From the NCBI GenBank assembly GCA_902634885.1, contig CACPLR010000005.1, forward strand, positions 44,225 to 108,224: DNA of 64,000 bases. Reading direction: 5' to 3'. The translations under genes were made by a program, and so were the position numbers. The DNA is from an uncultured Pelagibacteraceae bacterium (GTDB lineage: Bacteria; Pseudomonadota; Alphaproteobacteria; Pelagibacterales; Pelagibacteraceae). Under the pieces are notes generated by a model that ran no database searches, was not told the DNA's origin, and saw only the letters and a program-made list of their open reading frames with translations. Positions within the stretch are counted from its first letter, which is position 1, and every line of letters begins with the position of its first letter. This document shows positions 1 through 10,445 of this stretch, piece after piece.

Positions 1-477
1 ATTAACCAAAGCTTTCCTCATGAGACACCAATAGTCAAAACAGATGTAAAGTTAAACGCTGATACATTTGATGATAATGCTAAAAAAGAATTTTTAAAAG
101 GTGCTCAAATTGCTTACGAAACGATTGTCACAAGTTTTTCCGAAGGAAAACTAAAAGATATTAAATCTTTGTTGGGTAAAGAAGTTTATGATCAATTTGA
201 TCAAGCAGTAAAGGATAGAAAATTAAAAAATCTATCCTCTAGCACTACTTTTATAGGAATTAACTCTGCGGAAATTAAAAATCATGAACAAAATAAAAAT
301 ATGCTAGAGGTAACCGTTGAGTTTGTAAGTGAAATCATTTCACATATTAAGGATAAAGAAAACAAAACAGTTTCAGGAGATCCAGAGAAAATAAAAAAAG
401 TTCATGATATTTGGAAATTTTCTAAAGATAGTAGATCTGTAAATCCAAATTGGGTACTAATTGATACCCAAGCTTAA
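1..477 (+). CDS. Tim44-like domain protein (5' truncated by window edge)
   Basis: Frame 1 is open from base 1 (INQSFPHETPIVKTDVKLNADTFDDNAKKEFLKGAQIAYETIVTSFSEGKLKDIKSLLGKEVYDQF...), so the listed 169 start is internal. Tim44/TimA-like 'GA...AYE.IV.AF..G....L..LL..EV...F' pattern. Confidence 0.8.
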   Translation: MNQSFPHETPIVKTDVKLNADTFDDNAKKEFLKGAQIAYETIVTSFSEGKLKDIKSLLGKEVYDQFDQAVKDRKLKNLSSSTTFIGINSAEIKNHEQNKNMLEVTVEFVSEIISHIKDKENKTVSGDPEKIKKVHDIWKFSKDSRSVNPNWVLIDTQA

Positions 478-894
478 TTGACAAAAAAACTTTCAGATAA
501 AGATAAAAAGGACTGGCAAAATTTCCTAGATACCTCAGAAAAATTAGACAACAAAGATAAAGACACTTTAGATCACCAGAATAGAATTGGAGAGAAAGTT
601 ATAGATCTTCATGGATTTACTCTTGAGGTTGCAAATAAAAAAGTTTCTGAATTTATCCAATATTGTTATGATCAAAATGTAATAAAAATAAATATAATAA
701 CTGGTAAGGGACTTAGATCAAAAAATTTAGACGATCCATATCAATCTAAAGATTTAAGTATACTGAAGTACTCTGTTCCTAACTACATCAAAGATAGTCC
801 TCACCTTATGTCAAAAATTATCAAAATTGATCAGCAAGCAGTTGATAGTCCATCAAAAGGAAATTTTGAGATTTACTTAAAAAAGAAGTTATAA
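478..894 (+). CDS. Smr-domain protein
   Basis: [18 protein letters not shown]...[12 protein letters not shown] is the Smr signature; TTG start directly abuts the preceding stop. Confidence 0.88.
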   Translation: MTKKLSDKDKKDWQNFLDTSEKLDNKDKDTLDHQNRIGEKVIDLHGFTLEVANKKVSEFIQYCYDQNVIKINIITGKGLRSKNLDDPYQSKDLSILKYSVPNYIKDSPHLMSKIIKIDQQAVDSPSKGNFEIYLKKKL

Positions 895-2256
895 AATAAA
901 CTTAGAAAGATCGGTATCTTTTACCAATTCTCCAATATTTTTCTTAATATATTTAGAATCTACTGTTATTTTTTCACCAGCTCTATCTGTAGCTGTAAAA
1001 CTAATCTCATCTAGTACTCTTTCGATAATGGTATGAAGACGTCTTGCACCAATATTTTCAACGGTTGTATTAACTTCGCTTGCAATATTAGCAATGGTAT
1101 TAATACCGTCGTCTGTAAATTCAAGGTCTACATTTTCAGTTTTTAAAAGTGCCTTGTACTGTTTTATCAAACTGTTATCTGGTTCTTTCAAAATTCTTTT
1201 AAAATCATCACTGTTTAGTGCATCAAGCTCAACTCTAATTGGAAGTCTTCCTTGAAGTTCCGGTAAAAGGTCAGATGGTTTTGCTAACTGGAATGCTCCT
1301 GATGCAATAAATAAAATATGATCGGTTTTAATAGGACCATATTTTGTACTTACTGTTGTTCCTTCAATCAAAGGTAATAGGTCTCTTTGAACCCCTTCTC
1401 TTGAAACATCCCCTCCAACACGATCAGTTCTAGCTGAAATTTTGTCTATCTCATCTAAAAATACGATACCATTATTTTCTGTTGAATTTTTTGCAGCTTT
1501 AATAATTTTATCTTGCTCAATTAATTTATCAGACTCTTCATTGATTAAAATTTCATGAGACTCTTTTACACTCATTTTCTTCTTTTTTGGTTTTTGCCCC
1601 ATAGATTTTCCTAAAACATCTGAAATATTTATCATCCCAACGTTTGCACCTGGCATTCCTGGTATTTCAAAAGATGGCATTTGGTTACTTTCTGCAACAG
1701 CGATTTCAATTTCATTGTCATCTAAATCTCCATCTCTTAACCTTTTTCTAAAACTTTCTCTGGTAGCAACACTTGCTTTGTTGCCGACTAATGCGTCTAA
1801 AACTCTTTCTTCAGCTAACTTTTGTGCTTGCGCGTGGACTTCTTTTCTTTTTTTTACCTTTTCCATTGAAATGGCGATCTCTAACAAATCCCTTACAATT
1901 TGTTCCACATCTCTTCCAACATAACCTACTTCTGTAAATCTTGTTGCTTCAACTTTTACAAAGGGAGCTTCAGCAAGCTTTGATAGTCTTCTTGAAATTT
2001 CTGTTTTACCAACTCCTGTTGGACCAATCATAAGTATATTTTTGGGTAAAACTTCATCTTTCATATCTCCAGATAAAGCCTGTCTTCTCCATCTATTTCT
2101 TAATGCTATAGCTACCGCTCTTTTTGCTTTGTTCTGTCCGACAACAAATCTATCTAACTCTGAAACAATTTCTCTTGGGGAAAGTGAATTTTCAATAGTT
2201 GAATTTTCTTTTGCAACCTTTTCTTTTGGAAATGTAGTTACGTTAGTTTTTTCCAT
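889..2256 (-). CDS. hslU: HslU ATPase subunit of the HslUV protease
   Basis: [33 protein letters not shown], Walker [21 protein letters not shown]; adjacent to hslV. Confidence 0.98.
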   Translation of the reverse strand: MEKTNVTTFPKEKVAKENSTIENSLSPREIVSELDRFVVGQNKAKRAVAIALRNRWRRQALSGDMKDEVLPKNILMIGPTGVGKTEISRRLSKLAEAPFVKVEATRFTEVGYVGRDVEQIVRDLLEIAISMEKVKKRKEVHAQAQKLAEERVLDALVGNKASVATRESFRKRLRDGDLDDNEIEIAVAESNQMPSFEIPGMPGANVGMINISDVLGKSMGQKPKKKKMSVKESHEILINEESDKLIEQDKIIKAAKNSTENNGIVFLDEIDKISARTDRVGGDVSREGVQRDLLPLIEGTTVSTKYGPIKTDHILFIASGAFQLAKPSDLLPELQGRLPIRVELDALNSDDFKRILKEPDNSLIKQYKALLKTENVDLEFTDDGINTIANIASEVNTTVENIGARRLHTIIERVLDEISFTATDRAGEKITVDSKYIKKNIGELVKDTDLSKFIL

Positions 2257-2257
2257 T

Positions 2258-2773
2258 TTATATTTTCTCCATACTTAAGTTGTCATTTGTAAAAACACAT
2301 ATTTCAGATGCAACTTTGATAGCTTTTTTTGCTATATCCTCAGCAGATTTATCACCATCCATTAATACTTTCGCAGCTGCTAAAGCATAATTTCCACCTG
2401 AACCAATTCCAATGACATCTCCTTCTGGCTCTAAAACATCTCCAGTACCAGAAATAATAAAACTTTTTTCTTTATCAGCTATAGCCATTAATGCTTCAAG
2501 TCTTCTTAAATATTTATCAGTTCTCCAATCTTTAGCTAGTTCGACAGCAGCTCTTGTTAAATTGCCCGCATGTTTTTCTAACTTAGACTCTAATCTTTCA
2601 AATAATGTAAGTGCGTCAGCTGTTGATCCGGCAAATCCAGCGATCACATTTCTTTTCTCAATCTTTCTGACTTTGTTAGCAGTTTTTTTAATTACAGTGT
2701 TTCCCATACTGACCTGTCCGTCACTTGCAACTACTACATCATTATTTTTTCTAACCAAAACTATTGTTGTCAT
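2258..2773 (-). CDS. hslV: HslV protease subunit
   Basis: [24 protein letters not shown]..., catalytic N-terminal Thr, [13 protein letters not shown]. Confidence 0.98.
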   Translation of the reverse strand: MTTIVLVRKNNDVVVASDGQVSMGNTVIKKTANKVRKIEKRNVIAGFAGSTADALTLFERLESKLEKHAGNLTRAAVELAKDWRTDKYLRRLEALMAIADKEKSFIISGTGDVLEPEGDVIGIGSGGNYALAAAKVLMDGDKSAEDIAKKAIKVASEICVFTNDNLSMEKI

Positions 2774-2864
2774 GCACTATAAATGGATACTAAATTTGAT
2801 AGTTCAAGCCCAGGTTTAGTATTATTGCCATAATTGAATTATATATATATACCTCTTTAAAATT

Positions 2865-3455
2865 ATGAAGCGTAAAGCAAAAATAAGCAGAAAGACAAAA
2901 GAAACCAACATCAATGTTGAACTTAACATAGATGGAAAAGGTAAATACAAAGTTGACACAGGCATCGGATTTTTAGATCACATGCTTGAACAACTATCAA
3001 AGCACTCTTCAATGGATATGAATATAAAAGCCAAGGGTGATACACACATTGATCTTCATCACACTACAGAGGATACGGGTATTGCAATCGGTGAATGTTT
3101 AAAAAAAGCATCAAAAAAGTTTGTTGGAATTAAAAGATATGCGCACGCAATGATACCAATGGATGAAACACTTACTCGAGTTGCAATCGATGTATCAAAT
3201 AGACCTTACTTAATTTGGAAAGTGAAATTAAAAGTCGAAAAGCTTGGAGAAATGGATACAGAGCTTTTCAAAGAGTGGTTTCAAGCTTTTTCACAAGCAG
3301 CTGGAATTACTTTACACGTTGAAAATATTTATGGTGATAATAGTCACCACATAATAGAATCTTGTTTTAAAGGCTTAGCAAGATCTTTAAGAGCTGCATT
3401 GGAAATGGACCCAAGGAACAAAACTACTATTCCATCCACTAAAGGCTCTTTATAA
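2865..3455 (+). CDS. hisB: Imidazoleglycerol-phosphate dehydratase
   Basis: [48 protein letters not shown]. Confidence 0.98.
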   Translation: MKRKAKISRKTKETNINVELNIDGKGKYKVDTGIGFLDHMLEQLSKHSSMDMNIKAKGDTHIDLHHTTEDTGIAIGECLKKASKKFVGIKRYAHAMIPMDETLTRVAIDVSNRPYLIWKVKLKVEKLGEMDTELFKEWFQAFSQAAGITLHVENIYGDNSHHIIESCFKGLARSLRAALEMDPRNKTTIPSTKGSL

Positions 3456-3460
3456 AATTA

Positions 3461-4087
3461 ATGAATGTTACAATTGTTGACTATAACTCAGGCAATATAA
3501 GCTCAGTAATTAATTCTTTCACTGAAGTTGCAAAAGATAGAGTTAATTTAGAAGTAACATCAGATTTAAAAAAAATTAAATCAAGTGATAAAGTCGTGTT
3601 ACCAGGACAAGGCTCATTTAAGAGCTGCATAGACGCTTTAAACAGCATAAATGGTCTAACAGATACTTTAGATGAGCTTGTGATAAATAAAAAAAAACCA
3701 CTTTTTGGAATATGTGTGGGATTACAGATGTTTGCTAATGTTGGCTATGAAGAAACAGAAACAAAAGGACTTGGATGGATACCTGGAAAAGTATCAAAAA
3801 TCGATAACAAAAATGGAAAATATAAACTTCCACATATTGGTTGGAACCAAATAAATATTGTTAAGGATAGCAAAATTTTTAAAAATATAGAAAATAATTC
3901 ACATATGTACTTTGTACATAGCTATGAGTTTATACCTGAAGATAAAAATGTTATTTCAGCAACAACAGATTATTCTTCAAACATCGTTTGTTCAGTTGAA
4001 AAAGAAAATATTTTTGGAACCCAATTTCATCCTGAAAAGAGTGATAAAATTGGCCTTAAAATAATTGAAAATTTTATGAGACTTTAA
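3461..4087 (+). CDS. hisH: Imidazole glycerol phosphate synthase subunit HisH
   Basis: Class I glutamine amidotransferase: DYNSGNISSV, LPGQGSF, FGICVGLQMF, GTQFHPEKS. Confidence 0.97.
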   Translation: MNVTIVDYNSGNISSVINSFTEVAKDRVNLEVTSDLKKIKSSDKVVLPGQGSFKSCIDALNSINGLTDTLDELVINKKKPLFGICVGLQMFANVGYEETETKGLGWIPGKVSKIDNKNGKYKLPHIGWNQINIVKDSKIFKNIENNSHMYFVHSYEFIPEDKNVISATTDYSSNIVCSVEKENIFGTQFHPEKSDKIGLKIIENFMRL

Positions 4088-4093
4088 TAAAAC

Positions 4094-4708
4094 ATGTCTA
4101 TGAAAAAAATATCTTTTTTGTTTATAATGATATTATTTTCAACGTCAGCATTATCCAAAGATTATTATTTTATAACCGGTATTAACAATAATAAAATTGA
4201 AACTGGTATAACTGTAAGCACAGCTTCTTTAGATGAAGATGATGATGATATGTTCTTCACTATTGGATATAATTATTCAGACAATCTAGGAATAGATATT
4301 TCCTTTTTTGAAACTGGAGATGCAACACTGTCTGGAGACAATGGCGATAGATTCACTCTCGAAGGGACTGAATATGAGTTTATAGTAAATAATGCTAAAA
4401 TATCAGTTTCTTCAGAAAACATAGCTATTGGTTTGAGGCCAAAAGCAAAATTTTCAGAGGAGTTAGATGTGTTCGGTAGAATAGGATATCATTTCTATGA
4501 GGCAACAGCCTCTGCCTCTGGCGATGGTATAACAACAGCATCACTTACTGATGATGACAGTTCAGACTTTTTCTACGGTTTTGGATTAAGTTATAAAGTT
4601 GATAATTTTTACTTGAATGTTGGTTTGGAGTATTATCAATTAGATTATGATTACATAGATGAAATAAAAACTGAATTTATTTCAATCGGTTTTATTTCTG
4701 AATTTTAA
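4094..4708 (+). CDS. Predicted outer-membrane beta-barrel protein
   Basis: Signal peptide (KKISFLFIMILFSTSALSK), alternating strand pattern, aromatic C-terminal residue (SIGFISEF). Confidence 0.7.
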   Translation: MSMKKISFLFIMILFSTSALSKDYYFITGINNNKIETGITVSTASLDEDDDDMFFTIGYNYSDNLGIDISFFETGDATLSGDNGDRFTLEGTEYEFIVNNAKISVSSENIAIGLRPKAKFSEELDVFGRIGYHFYEATASASGDGITTASLTDDDSSDFFYGFGLSYKVDNFYLNVGLEYYQLDYDYIDEIKTEFISIGFISEF

Positions 4709-4728
4709 AAAAATTAATTTTATAAATT

Positions 4729-5454
4729 GTGAAAATTTTTCCAGCTATAGATATTAAAGATAAAAAATGTGTAAGACTAATTAAAGGAGAATTTGAGAAT
4801 AAAACTGAATATGGGATATCTCCATTTGAACAAGCTTCAAAGTATAAAGATTATGGATTTAAAAATTTACACATTGTAGATTTAGATGGAGCCTTATCAG
4901 GAGAGACTGTTAATTTGGATATTATTCAAGAAATAGTAAAGAAGTGTGATCTTAATATTGAAATTGGAGGTGGAATTAGAAACTTTGAAAGCATCAAAAA
5001 ATATACTGATGCTGGTGTTGAAAAGGTTATTTTAGGAAGTGCGGCTATTAAAGACAAAGACTTTTTAAAAGGTGCTTGTGAAAAGTTCCCTAATAAAATT
5101 GCATTAGGCCTAGATGCAAAAGATGGATATTTGTCAGTTTCAGGATGGAAAGAAAACTCTAATCTCCTAACTTTAGAGTATCTAAAAGAAGTAAATAACT
5201 TTGGAGCAAGCAGATTAATATATACAGACATCAACAAAGATGGAATGAAGCAAAGTCCTAATTTTAAGGAAACTGAGATAGTGGCTAATAATTCGAATTG
5301 TCCAGTAATAATATCTGGTGGGGTATCAAATATAGATGATATTAAAAAAGCAAAAGAATTAAATAACAAAAATATTGAAGGTATAATTGTTGGTAAAGCT
5401 ATATATGATGGAGATATTAAGTTAGACGAACTCTCAAAAGAAATAGATGCTTAA
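4729..5454 (+). CDS. hisA: ProFAR isomerase HisA
   Basis: [37 protein letters not shown] start. Confidence 0.97.
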   Translation: MKIFPAIDIKDKKCVRLIKGEFENKTEYGISPFEQASKYKDYGFKNLHIVDLDGALSGETVNLDIIQEIVKKCDLNIEIGGGIRNFESIKKYTDAGVEKVILGSAAIKDKDFLKGACEKFPNKIALGLDAKDGYLSVSGWKENSNLLTLEYLKEVNNFGASRLIYTDINKDGMKQSPNFKETEIVANNSNCPVIISGGVSNIDDIKKAKELNNKNIEGIIVGKAIYDGDIKLDELSKEIDA

Positions 5455-6199
5455 AAATAGAATTATCCCTTGTTTAGATGTTAAAAACGGAAGAGTTGTA
5501 AAAGGTATTAATTTTGTCGATCTAAAAGATGCTGGAGACCCAGTTGAACAAGCAAAGATTTATAGTGATGGTGGTGCTGATGAAATATGTTTTTTAGATA
5601 TTACAGCATCAAACGAAAATAGAGATACTATTTACGATGTGGTTAAGGAAACCTCAAAAAAATGTTTTGTGCCTTTGACAGTTGGAGGAGGTGTGAGAAG
5701 TGTTGATGATATAAACAAACTTTTAAACTGCGGTGCTGATAAAGTTTCAATAAATACAGCCGCAGTCCAAAACCCAAGTGTTGTCGAAGAAAGCTCTAAA
5801 AAATTTGGCTCACAATGTATTGTTGTTGCAATAGATGCAAAAAAAAAAGGAGATAAGTGGGAAATATTTACTCATGGTGGTAGAAAAGAAACAGGAATTA
5901 ATGCAATAGAATTTGCACTTAAAATGGAAAAAAGTGGAGCAGGGGAACTACTTGTTACTTCAATGGATAAGGATGGTACTCAATCTGGATATGATATTGA
6001 ATTAATGAAAACTATTTCTGAAAGTGTTAATATTCCTGTCATTGCATCTGGCGGAGTTGGAACTTTAGATCATTTGGTTGATGGAATAAAATCAGGTGCT
6101 AGTGCAGTTTTAGCTGCATCAATATTTCATTATGGCACATACTCAGTTAATGAAGCAAAGCAGTATTTGGCTTCAAAAGATATACCTGTTAGGATTTAG
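5447..6199 (+). CDS. hisF: Imidazole glycerol phosphate synthase subunit HisF
   Basis: [40 protein letters not shown], overlaps hisA. Confidence 0.98.
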   Translation: MLKNRIIPCLDVKNGRVVKGINFVDLKDAGDPVEQAKIYSDGGADEICFLDITASNENRDTIYDVVKETSKKCFVPLTVGGGVRSVDDINKLLNCGADKVSINTAAVQNPSVVEESSKKFGSQCIVVAIDAKKKGDKWEIFTHGGRKETGINAIEFALKMEKSGAGELLVTSMDKDGTQSGYDIELMKTISESVNIPVIASGGVGTLDHLVDGIKSGASAVLAASIFHYGTYSVNEAKQYLASKDIPVRI

Positions 6200-6200
6200 T

Positions 6201-6473
6201 ATGCTTAAAATTTTAGAAGATCTCGTTACTCTTGCAAGAGAAAGAAAAAAGAACCCAGTCGAAGGATCTTATACTAATAAACTCTTAGAAGATGAAACTT
6301 TATCAAAAGAAAAGGTTCTAGAAGAAATAGATGAGCTAATTGAATCTGTTGAAAAAAATACAAATAAAATTCATGAAGCTGCAGACGTTTTTTATCATTT
6401 AATTATTTACCTCGAAAAAAGTGGAATCATGATAGAAGAAGTAATGAATGAATTAAAGCAAAGAAAGAAATAA
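6201..6473 (+). CDS. hisE: Phosphoribosyl-ATP pyrophosphatase
   Basis: MLKILEDLVTLARERKKNPVEGSYTNKLLEDETLSKEKVLEEIDELIES...ADVFYHLIIYLE. Start set to ATG 6201; the listed 6132 start lies inside hisF. Confidence 0.92.
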   Translation: MLKILEDLVTLARERKKNPVEGSYTNKLLEDETLSKEKVLEEIDELIESVEKNTNKIHEAADVFYHLIIYLEKSGIMIEEVMNELKQRKK

Positions 6474-7343
6474 TTGAAAAAAAAAAATTTATATAAATTC
6501 ATAATAATTTTTACTCTAATTTTTTATCCTTTATCCAATGTATATGGGATCGTTAAAACTTTTAAATATGGAAAAGGTCCATTGGTACTTAGTGAGGATA
6601 TGGCAAATTTATTAGAGTATTTTTTTAGCGGAGGTAGAATGGGTGTTTATGCAGAAAAACAATCAACAGCATGGTTCCCAGGTATTATAGTATTTGCAGA
6701 GGATGGATCGGATTTTTCTTATATGAGAAGACCAGCTCATGTAGATGCAAGCAATGTAGCTACAAAAAATTATGTTGGTATGGTTCTTAAAGATTGTCAA
6801 AAAAAATCTGGAAAAGAATGCTACTTGTTTGCAAGTGGTTACAAAATTTTGTGGGATAATGGGAGCAACAAAAAAAGACGAAAGCTTAAGAGAAAAGAAA
6901 TAAAAGCTGGAAAAACTCTTCAAATACTTCAAGAATTAGGATTTTACGATCCAGCATATTCTCAATCTTCAAGCAATCTCAGTGCTAGCAAACAAGAAAA
7001 CTCTAAATCAACAAATGATCAAGATAGTAAAAAAATATTTGTGTCGGGAGAGAGAGCAATGGCAATTCAATGGGAAGGTTATAAAGATTTAATAGTAGGA
7101 AATATTAATTTTAAAGTTTCTGAAAACGTTGGAGCTTTTAAACTAAGACTTCCAAAAAACGATGGAATTTGCAATGGCACCTATGCATTATCTGAAAGTA
7201 AAGGCACTTGGTCAATAATGTGTGATAACAAAATGAGTGCATCCGGAACACTTCAATGGAATAGCTCAGACGACTCAGTTACTGGGTCAGGTAAAGATAC
7301 AAATAATAAATCAGTGAAGTTCACTGCATCTGGAATAAACTAA
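6474..7343 (+). CDS. Exported protein of unknown function
   Basis: N-terminal signal/anchor (YKFIIIFTLIFYPLSNVYG) then soluble domain; no family recognised. Confidence 0.65.
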   Translation: MKKKNLYKFIIIFTLIFYPLSNVYGIVKTFKYGKGPLVLSEDMANLLEYFFSGGRMGVYAEKQSTAWFPGIIVFAEDGSDFSYMRRPAHVDASNVATKNYVGMVLKDCQKKSGKECYLFASGYKILWDNGSNKKRRKLKRKEIKAGKTLQILQELGFYDPAYSQSSSNLSASKQENSKSTNDQDSKKIFVSGERAMAIQWEGYKDLIVGNINFKVSENVGAFKLRLPKNDGICNGTYALSESKGTWSIMCDNKMSASGTLQWNSSDDSVTGSGKDTNNKSVKFTASGIN

Positions 7344-7357
7344 TTTAATATAATTAA

Positions 7358-7855
7358 CTAACCATCGTAAGGTAGAACTCTTATTGTTTTACCAAAAATT
7401 ATTACAACTCTATCATTATTATTTAATTTTGTTTCACTACCTTGAACGATGGCAACATCATCTTCACTGTCATCAATATTAATAATATATTGATGTCCAT
7501 CATGGTTTCCTAACAAGGCTTCAGTGACATAACCAAGTGCAGCTCCACCTATTGTTGCATAAACAATTGCAATTTCCTCACATTTAGCCCCTGCGATTAG
7601 TTCTTTTCCACAAACCTGTGTACCTAAAAGACCACCAATCATTGCTCCTGTAGTAGCACCAATTAAACTTCCTTCACCTTTAACTTTTACTGGCAAAGAA
7701 GAAACAATATTTCCGTATTTAATTGATTTAATTCTTTGTGTATCTGATTTTTTAACATCAGTTGGATTGGTCGTGTTACACGAAACTAAAAATAGAGATA
7801 AAAATAAAATAAATATATATTTCACATTTATTTGATTAGATTTAAAATTAGCCAT
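7358..7855 (-). CDS. Lipoprotein with glycine-zipper region
   Basis: Lipobox LVSC; GSLIGATTGAMIGGLLGTQVCG glycine zipper. Confidence 0.75.
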   Translation of the reverse strand: MANFKSNQINVKYIFILFLSLFLVSCNTTNPTDVKKSDTQRIKSIKYGNIVSSLPVKVKGEGSLIGATTGAMIGGLLGTQVCGKELIAGAKCEEIAIVYATIGGAALGYVTEALLGNHDGHQYIINIDDSEDDVAIVQGSETKLNNNDRVVIIFGKTIRVLPYDG

Positions 7856-7884
7856 AAATTAGGCATTATATATTATTTATAAGC

Positions 7885-8298
7885 TTGCATATGGACGTTG
7901 TAAAATCATTAATAGAATATCACAAAATGGTACCTCATCCCGAAGGTGGACATTACGTTGAGGTATTTAAAAATAAAAATGTGAGTCATATTTATTTTTT
8001 ATTGGAAGGCCATGAACATTCTCATTGGCACAGAATAACTAAGAATGAAACAGTACACTTTTATTCTGGAGATCCTTTAGAAATATATACTTCCAAATAT
8101 GGAGAAGAGTTTGAAACTAACCAAATTGGGTCAAATAACAATTTTATTTATAGTATTGAAAAAAATACTTGGTTTGCAATGAAACCAAAAGGCAAATTCA
8201 GCTTAATTGGTTGCACAGTTGCTCCAGCTTTTGAGTTCGAAGATTTAGAACTTGCTCCAAAAGATTGGAAACCGTCTAAATTTAATTTATCTCTTTAG
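7885..8298 (+). CDS. Cupin family protein (DUF985-like)
   Basis: KMVPHPEGGHYVEVFKN, HSHWHRITKNETVHFYSGDPLEI. Confidence 0.85.
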   Translation: MHMDVVKSLIEYHKMVPHPEGGHYVEVFKNKNVSHIYFLLEGHEHSHWHRITKNETVHFYSGDPLEIYTSKYGEEFETNQIGSNNNFIYSIEKNTWFAMKPKGKFSLIGCTVAPAFEFEDLELAPKDWKPSKFNLSL

Positions 8299-8349
8299 AT
8301 GAATTAAGTATTCACATTTATTAAATCCAGATATACTTTTTTTATAAAA

Positions 8350-9285
8350 ATGAGCCATAAATTTTATAAACCTGCAAGATCTAGACTTCAAAGAAGTGAA
8401 TTGGCAGTACCAGGTTCGTCACCAAATATGTTTGAAAAAGCATTGAATTCTGACGCTGATTATATCTTTTTAGATTTAGAAGACGCTGTTTCCCCAAATG
8501 ATAAGATCACTGCAAGAGCAAATGTTATTAAAGCTTTAAAAGAAATTAATTGGAGAGAAAAAGGAAAAACAATATCTGTTAGAATTAATAGTTTGGATAC
8601 GCACTATATGTATAGTGACCTTGTTAAAATAGTTGAGCAAGCTGGAGAAAATATCGATACAATACTGGTACCAAAAGCAGGTACTGCCAGTGATGTTTAT
8701 ATGGTTGATTGTATGCTTACACAAATTGAAACAAACAAAAAAATTAAAAATAAAATTGGAATTGAATGTTTAATTGAAACAGCACTTGGAATGTCAAATA
8801 TAAAAGAAATTGCAAAATCTAGTGAAAGACTTGAAGCTTTACATTTTGGGGTAGCAGATTATGCAGCAAGTCTTAGAGCGAGAACAGTTGTTATAGGTGG
8901 ATTAAATCCTGATTATCCTGGTGATCAATGGCATCATGGTTTATCAGAATTAGTGATGACTTGTAGAGCTTATGGATTAAGAGCAATTGATGGTCCTTTT
9001 GGAGATTTTAATGATCCTGACTCATACATTGCTGCTGCACAAAGAGGTGCAGCTATAGGGATAGAGGGGAAATGGGCAATACATCCTTCTCAAATAGAAT
9101 TAGCAAATAAAGTATTTTCACCCCCAGAAGCAGAGGTGAACAAGGCAAAAAGAATTTTAGAAGAGCTTGAAAAAGCTGCTAGAGAAGGCAAAGGTGCAGC
9201 TCAATTAGATGGCAGAATGATTGATGCGGCGTCTGCAAGAATGGCAGAGAATATTGTTAATATAGATAAATTAATAAATAAATAA
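8350..9285 (+). CDS. mcl: Malyl-CoA lyase / HpcH-HpaI family CoA-ester lyase
   Basis: RSELAVPGSSPNMFEKAL, DYIFLDLEDAVSPNDK, GIECLIETALGM, WAIHPSQIELAN; followed by mtkAB. Confidence 0.9.
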   Translation: MSHKFYKPARSRLQRSELAVPGSSPNMFEKALNSDADYIFLDLEDAVSPNDKITARANVIKALKEINWREKGKTISVRINSLDTHYMYSDLVKIVEQAGENIDTILVPKAGTASDVYMVDCMLTQIETNKKIKNKIGIECLIETALGMSNIKEIAKSSERLEALHFGVADYAASLRARTVVIGGLNPDYPGDQWHHGLSELVMTCRAYGLRAIDGPFGDFNDPDSYIAAAQRGAAIGIEGKWAIHPSQIELANKVFSPPEAEVNKAKRILEELEKAAREGKGAAQLDGRMIDAASARMAENIVNIDKLINK

Positions 9286-9287
9286 TT

Positions 9288-10445
9288 ATGGATATACACG
9301 AATATCAAGCGAAGGAAATTCTATCTAGTTTTGGTGTGACAATTCCTAGAGGAGGCATTGCTTATAGTCCTGAAAATGCTGAAAATAAAGCTAGAGAGAT
9401 TGGTGGATCTAAATGGGTTGTAAAGGCACAAATTCATTCTGGAGCAAGAGGAAAGGCTGGAGGAATAATAGTCTGTAATTCACCCTTAGAAGTTGCCCAG
9501 GCGACAGACAAATTATTAGGAAAAAAATTAGTTACAAATCAAACAGGACCTGAGGGAAAAATTGTAAATAGAATTTATATCGAGGAAGCAACTGATATAG
9601 AAAAGGAGCTTTATTTGGGTTTAGTGTTTGATAGAAGCTCAGAGAGCATAATGGTTGTAGCTTCAACAGAAGGAGGAATGAGTGTTGAAGAAATTGCTAA
9701 AGAAAAACCTGAAACAATTATAAGATCTAAAATTGAAGTAGCAGTTGGAATTCAAAGTTTTCAAGCAAGAGAGCTTGCATTTGGATTAGGAATAGATTCT
9801 GATTTAATTGCTAGAGCATCTGATACAATTATTGGATGTGCTAAAGCGTTTAGCGAGTTAGATGCTACAATGGTTGAAGTTAATCCATTAGTCATTTCAA
9901 AACAAAAACAAATATTAGCTTTAGATTGTAAAATGAGCTTCGATAACAATGCTATGTTTAGAAGAAATAAAGTATCAGAACTAAGAGATAAGTCACAGGA
10001 AGATGAGAAAGAAGTATATGCGTCAGATAGAGGTTTAAATTATGTAAGTTTAGAGGGAAACATTGGTAATATTATTAACGGAGCTGGGCTTGCTATGGCC
10101 TCGATGGACATGATTAAATTAGCTGGAGGAGAACCTGCAAACTTTTTAGACGTTGGTGGTGGAGCAACACCAGAAAAAATAGTGAAAGCTTTTAGATTAA
10201 TTACAATGGATAAAAAAGTAAAAGTAATTTTAGTAAATATTTTTGCAGGTATAAATAGATGCGATTGGGTTGCAGAAGGTATAGTCCAAGCGCTAGAAAA
10301 AATAGAGGTAAAGGTTCCATTAGTAATTAGACTAGCTGGGACTAATGTTGAAAAAGGCAACAAAATTTTAAAGGACAGTAAAATAAATTATATTGAGGCA
10401 AGTACCCTAGAGGAAGCTGCCAATAAAGCTGTGGCGGCATTATAA
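9288..10445 (+). CDS. mtkA: Malate-CoA ligase beta subunit (SucC family)
   Basis: MDIHEYQAKEILSSFGVTIPRGGIA...VKAQIHSGARGKAGG...LVTNQTGPEGK; closer to recalled MtkA than SucC. Confidence 0.85.
   Translation: MDIHEYQAKEILSSFGVTIPRGGIAYSPENAENKAREIGGSKWVVKAQIHSGARGKAGGIIVCNSPLEVAQATDKLLGKKLVTNQTGPEGKIVNRIYIEEATDIEKELYLGLVFDRSSESIMVVASTEGGMSVEEIAKEKPETIIRSKIEVAVGIQSFQARELAFGLGIDSDLIARASDTIIGCAKAFSELDATMVEVNPLVISKQKQILALDCKMSFDNNAMFRRNKVSELRDKSQEDEKEVYASDRGLNYVSLEGNIGNIINGAGLAMASMDMIKLAGGEPANFLDVGGGATPEKIVKAFRLITMDKKVKVILVNIFAGINRCDWVAEGIVQALEKIEVKVPLVIRLAGTNVEKGNKILKDSKINYIEASTLEEAANKAVAAL

Noticed and set aside
1715-2819. ORFs on + opposite hslU/hslV (1715-1924, 2042-2278, 2412-2819)
   Set aside because: Antisense to confidently identified hslUV; low-complexity S/L-rich translations typical of reverse-frame artefacts.
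6132-6200. Listed N-terminal extension of hisE
   Set aside because: Lies inside hisF in another frame; HisE homology begins at the ATG at 6201.
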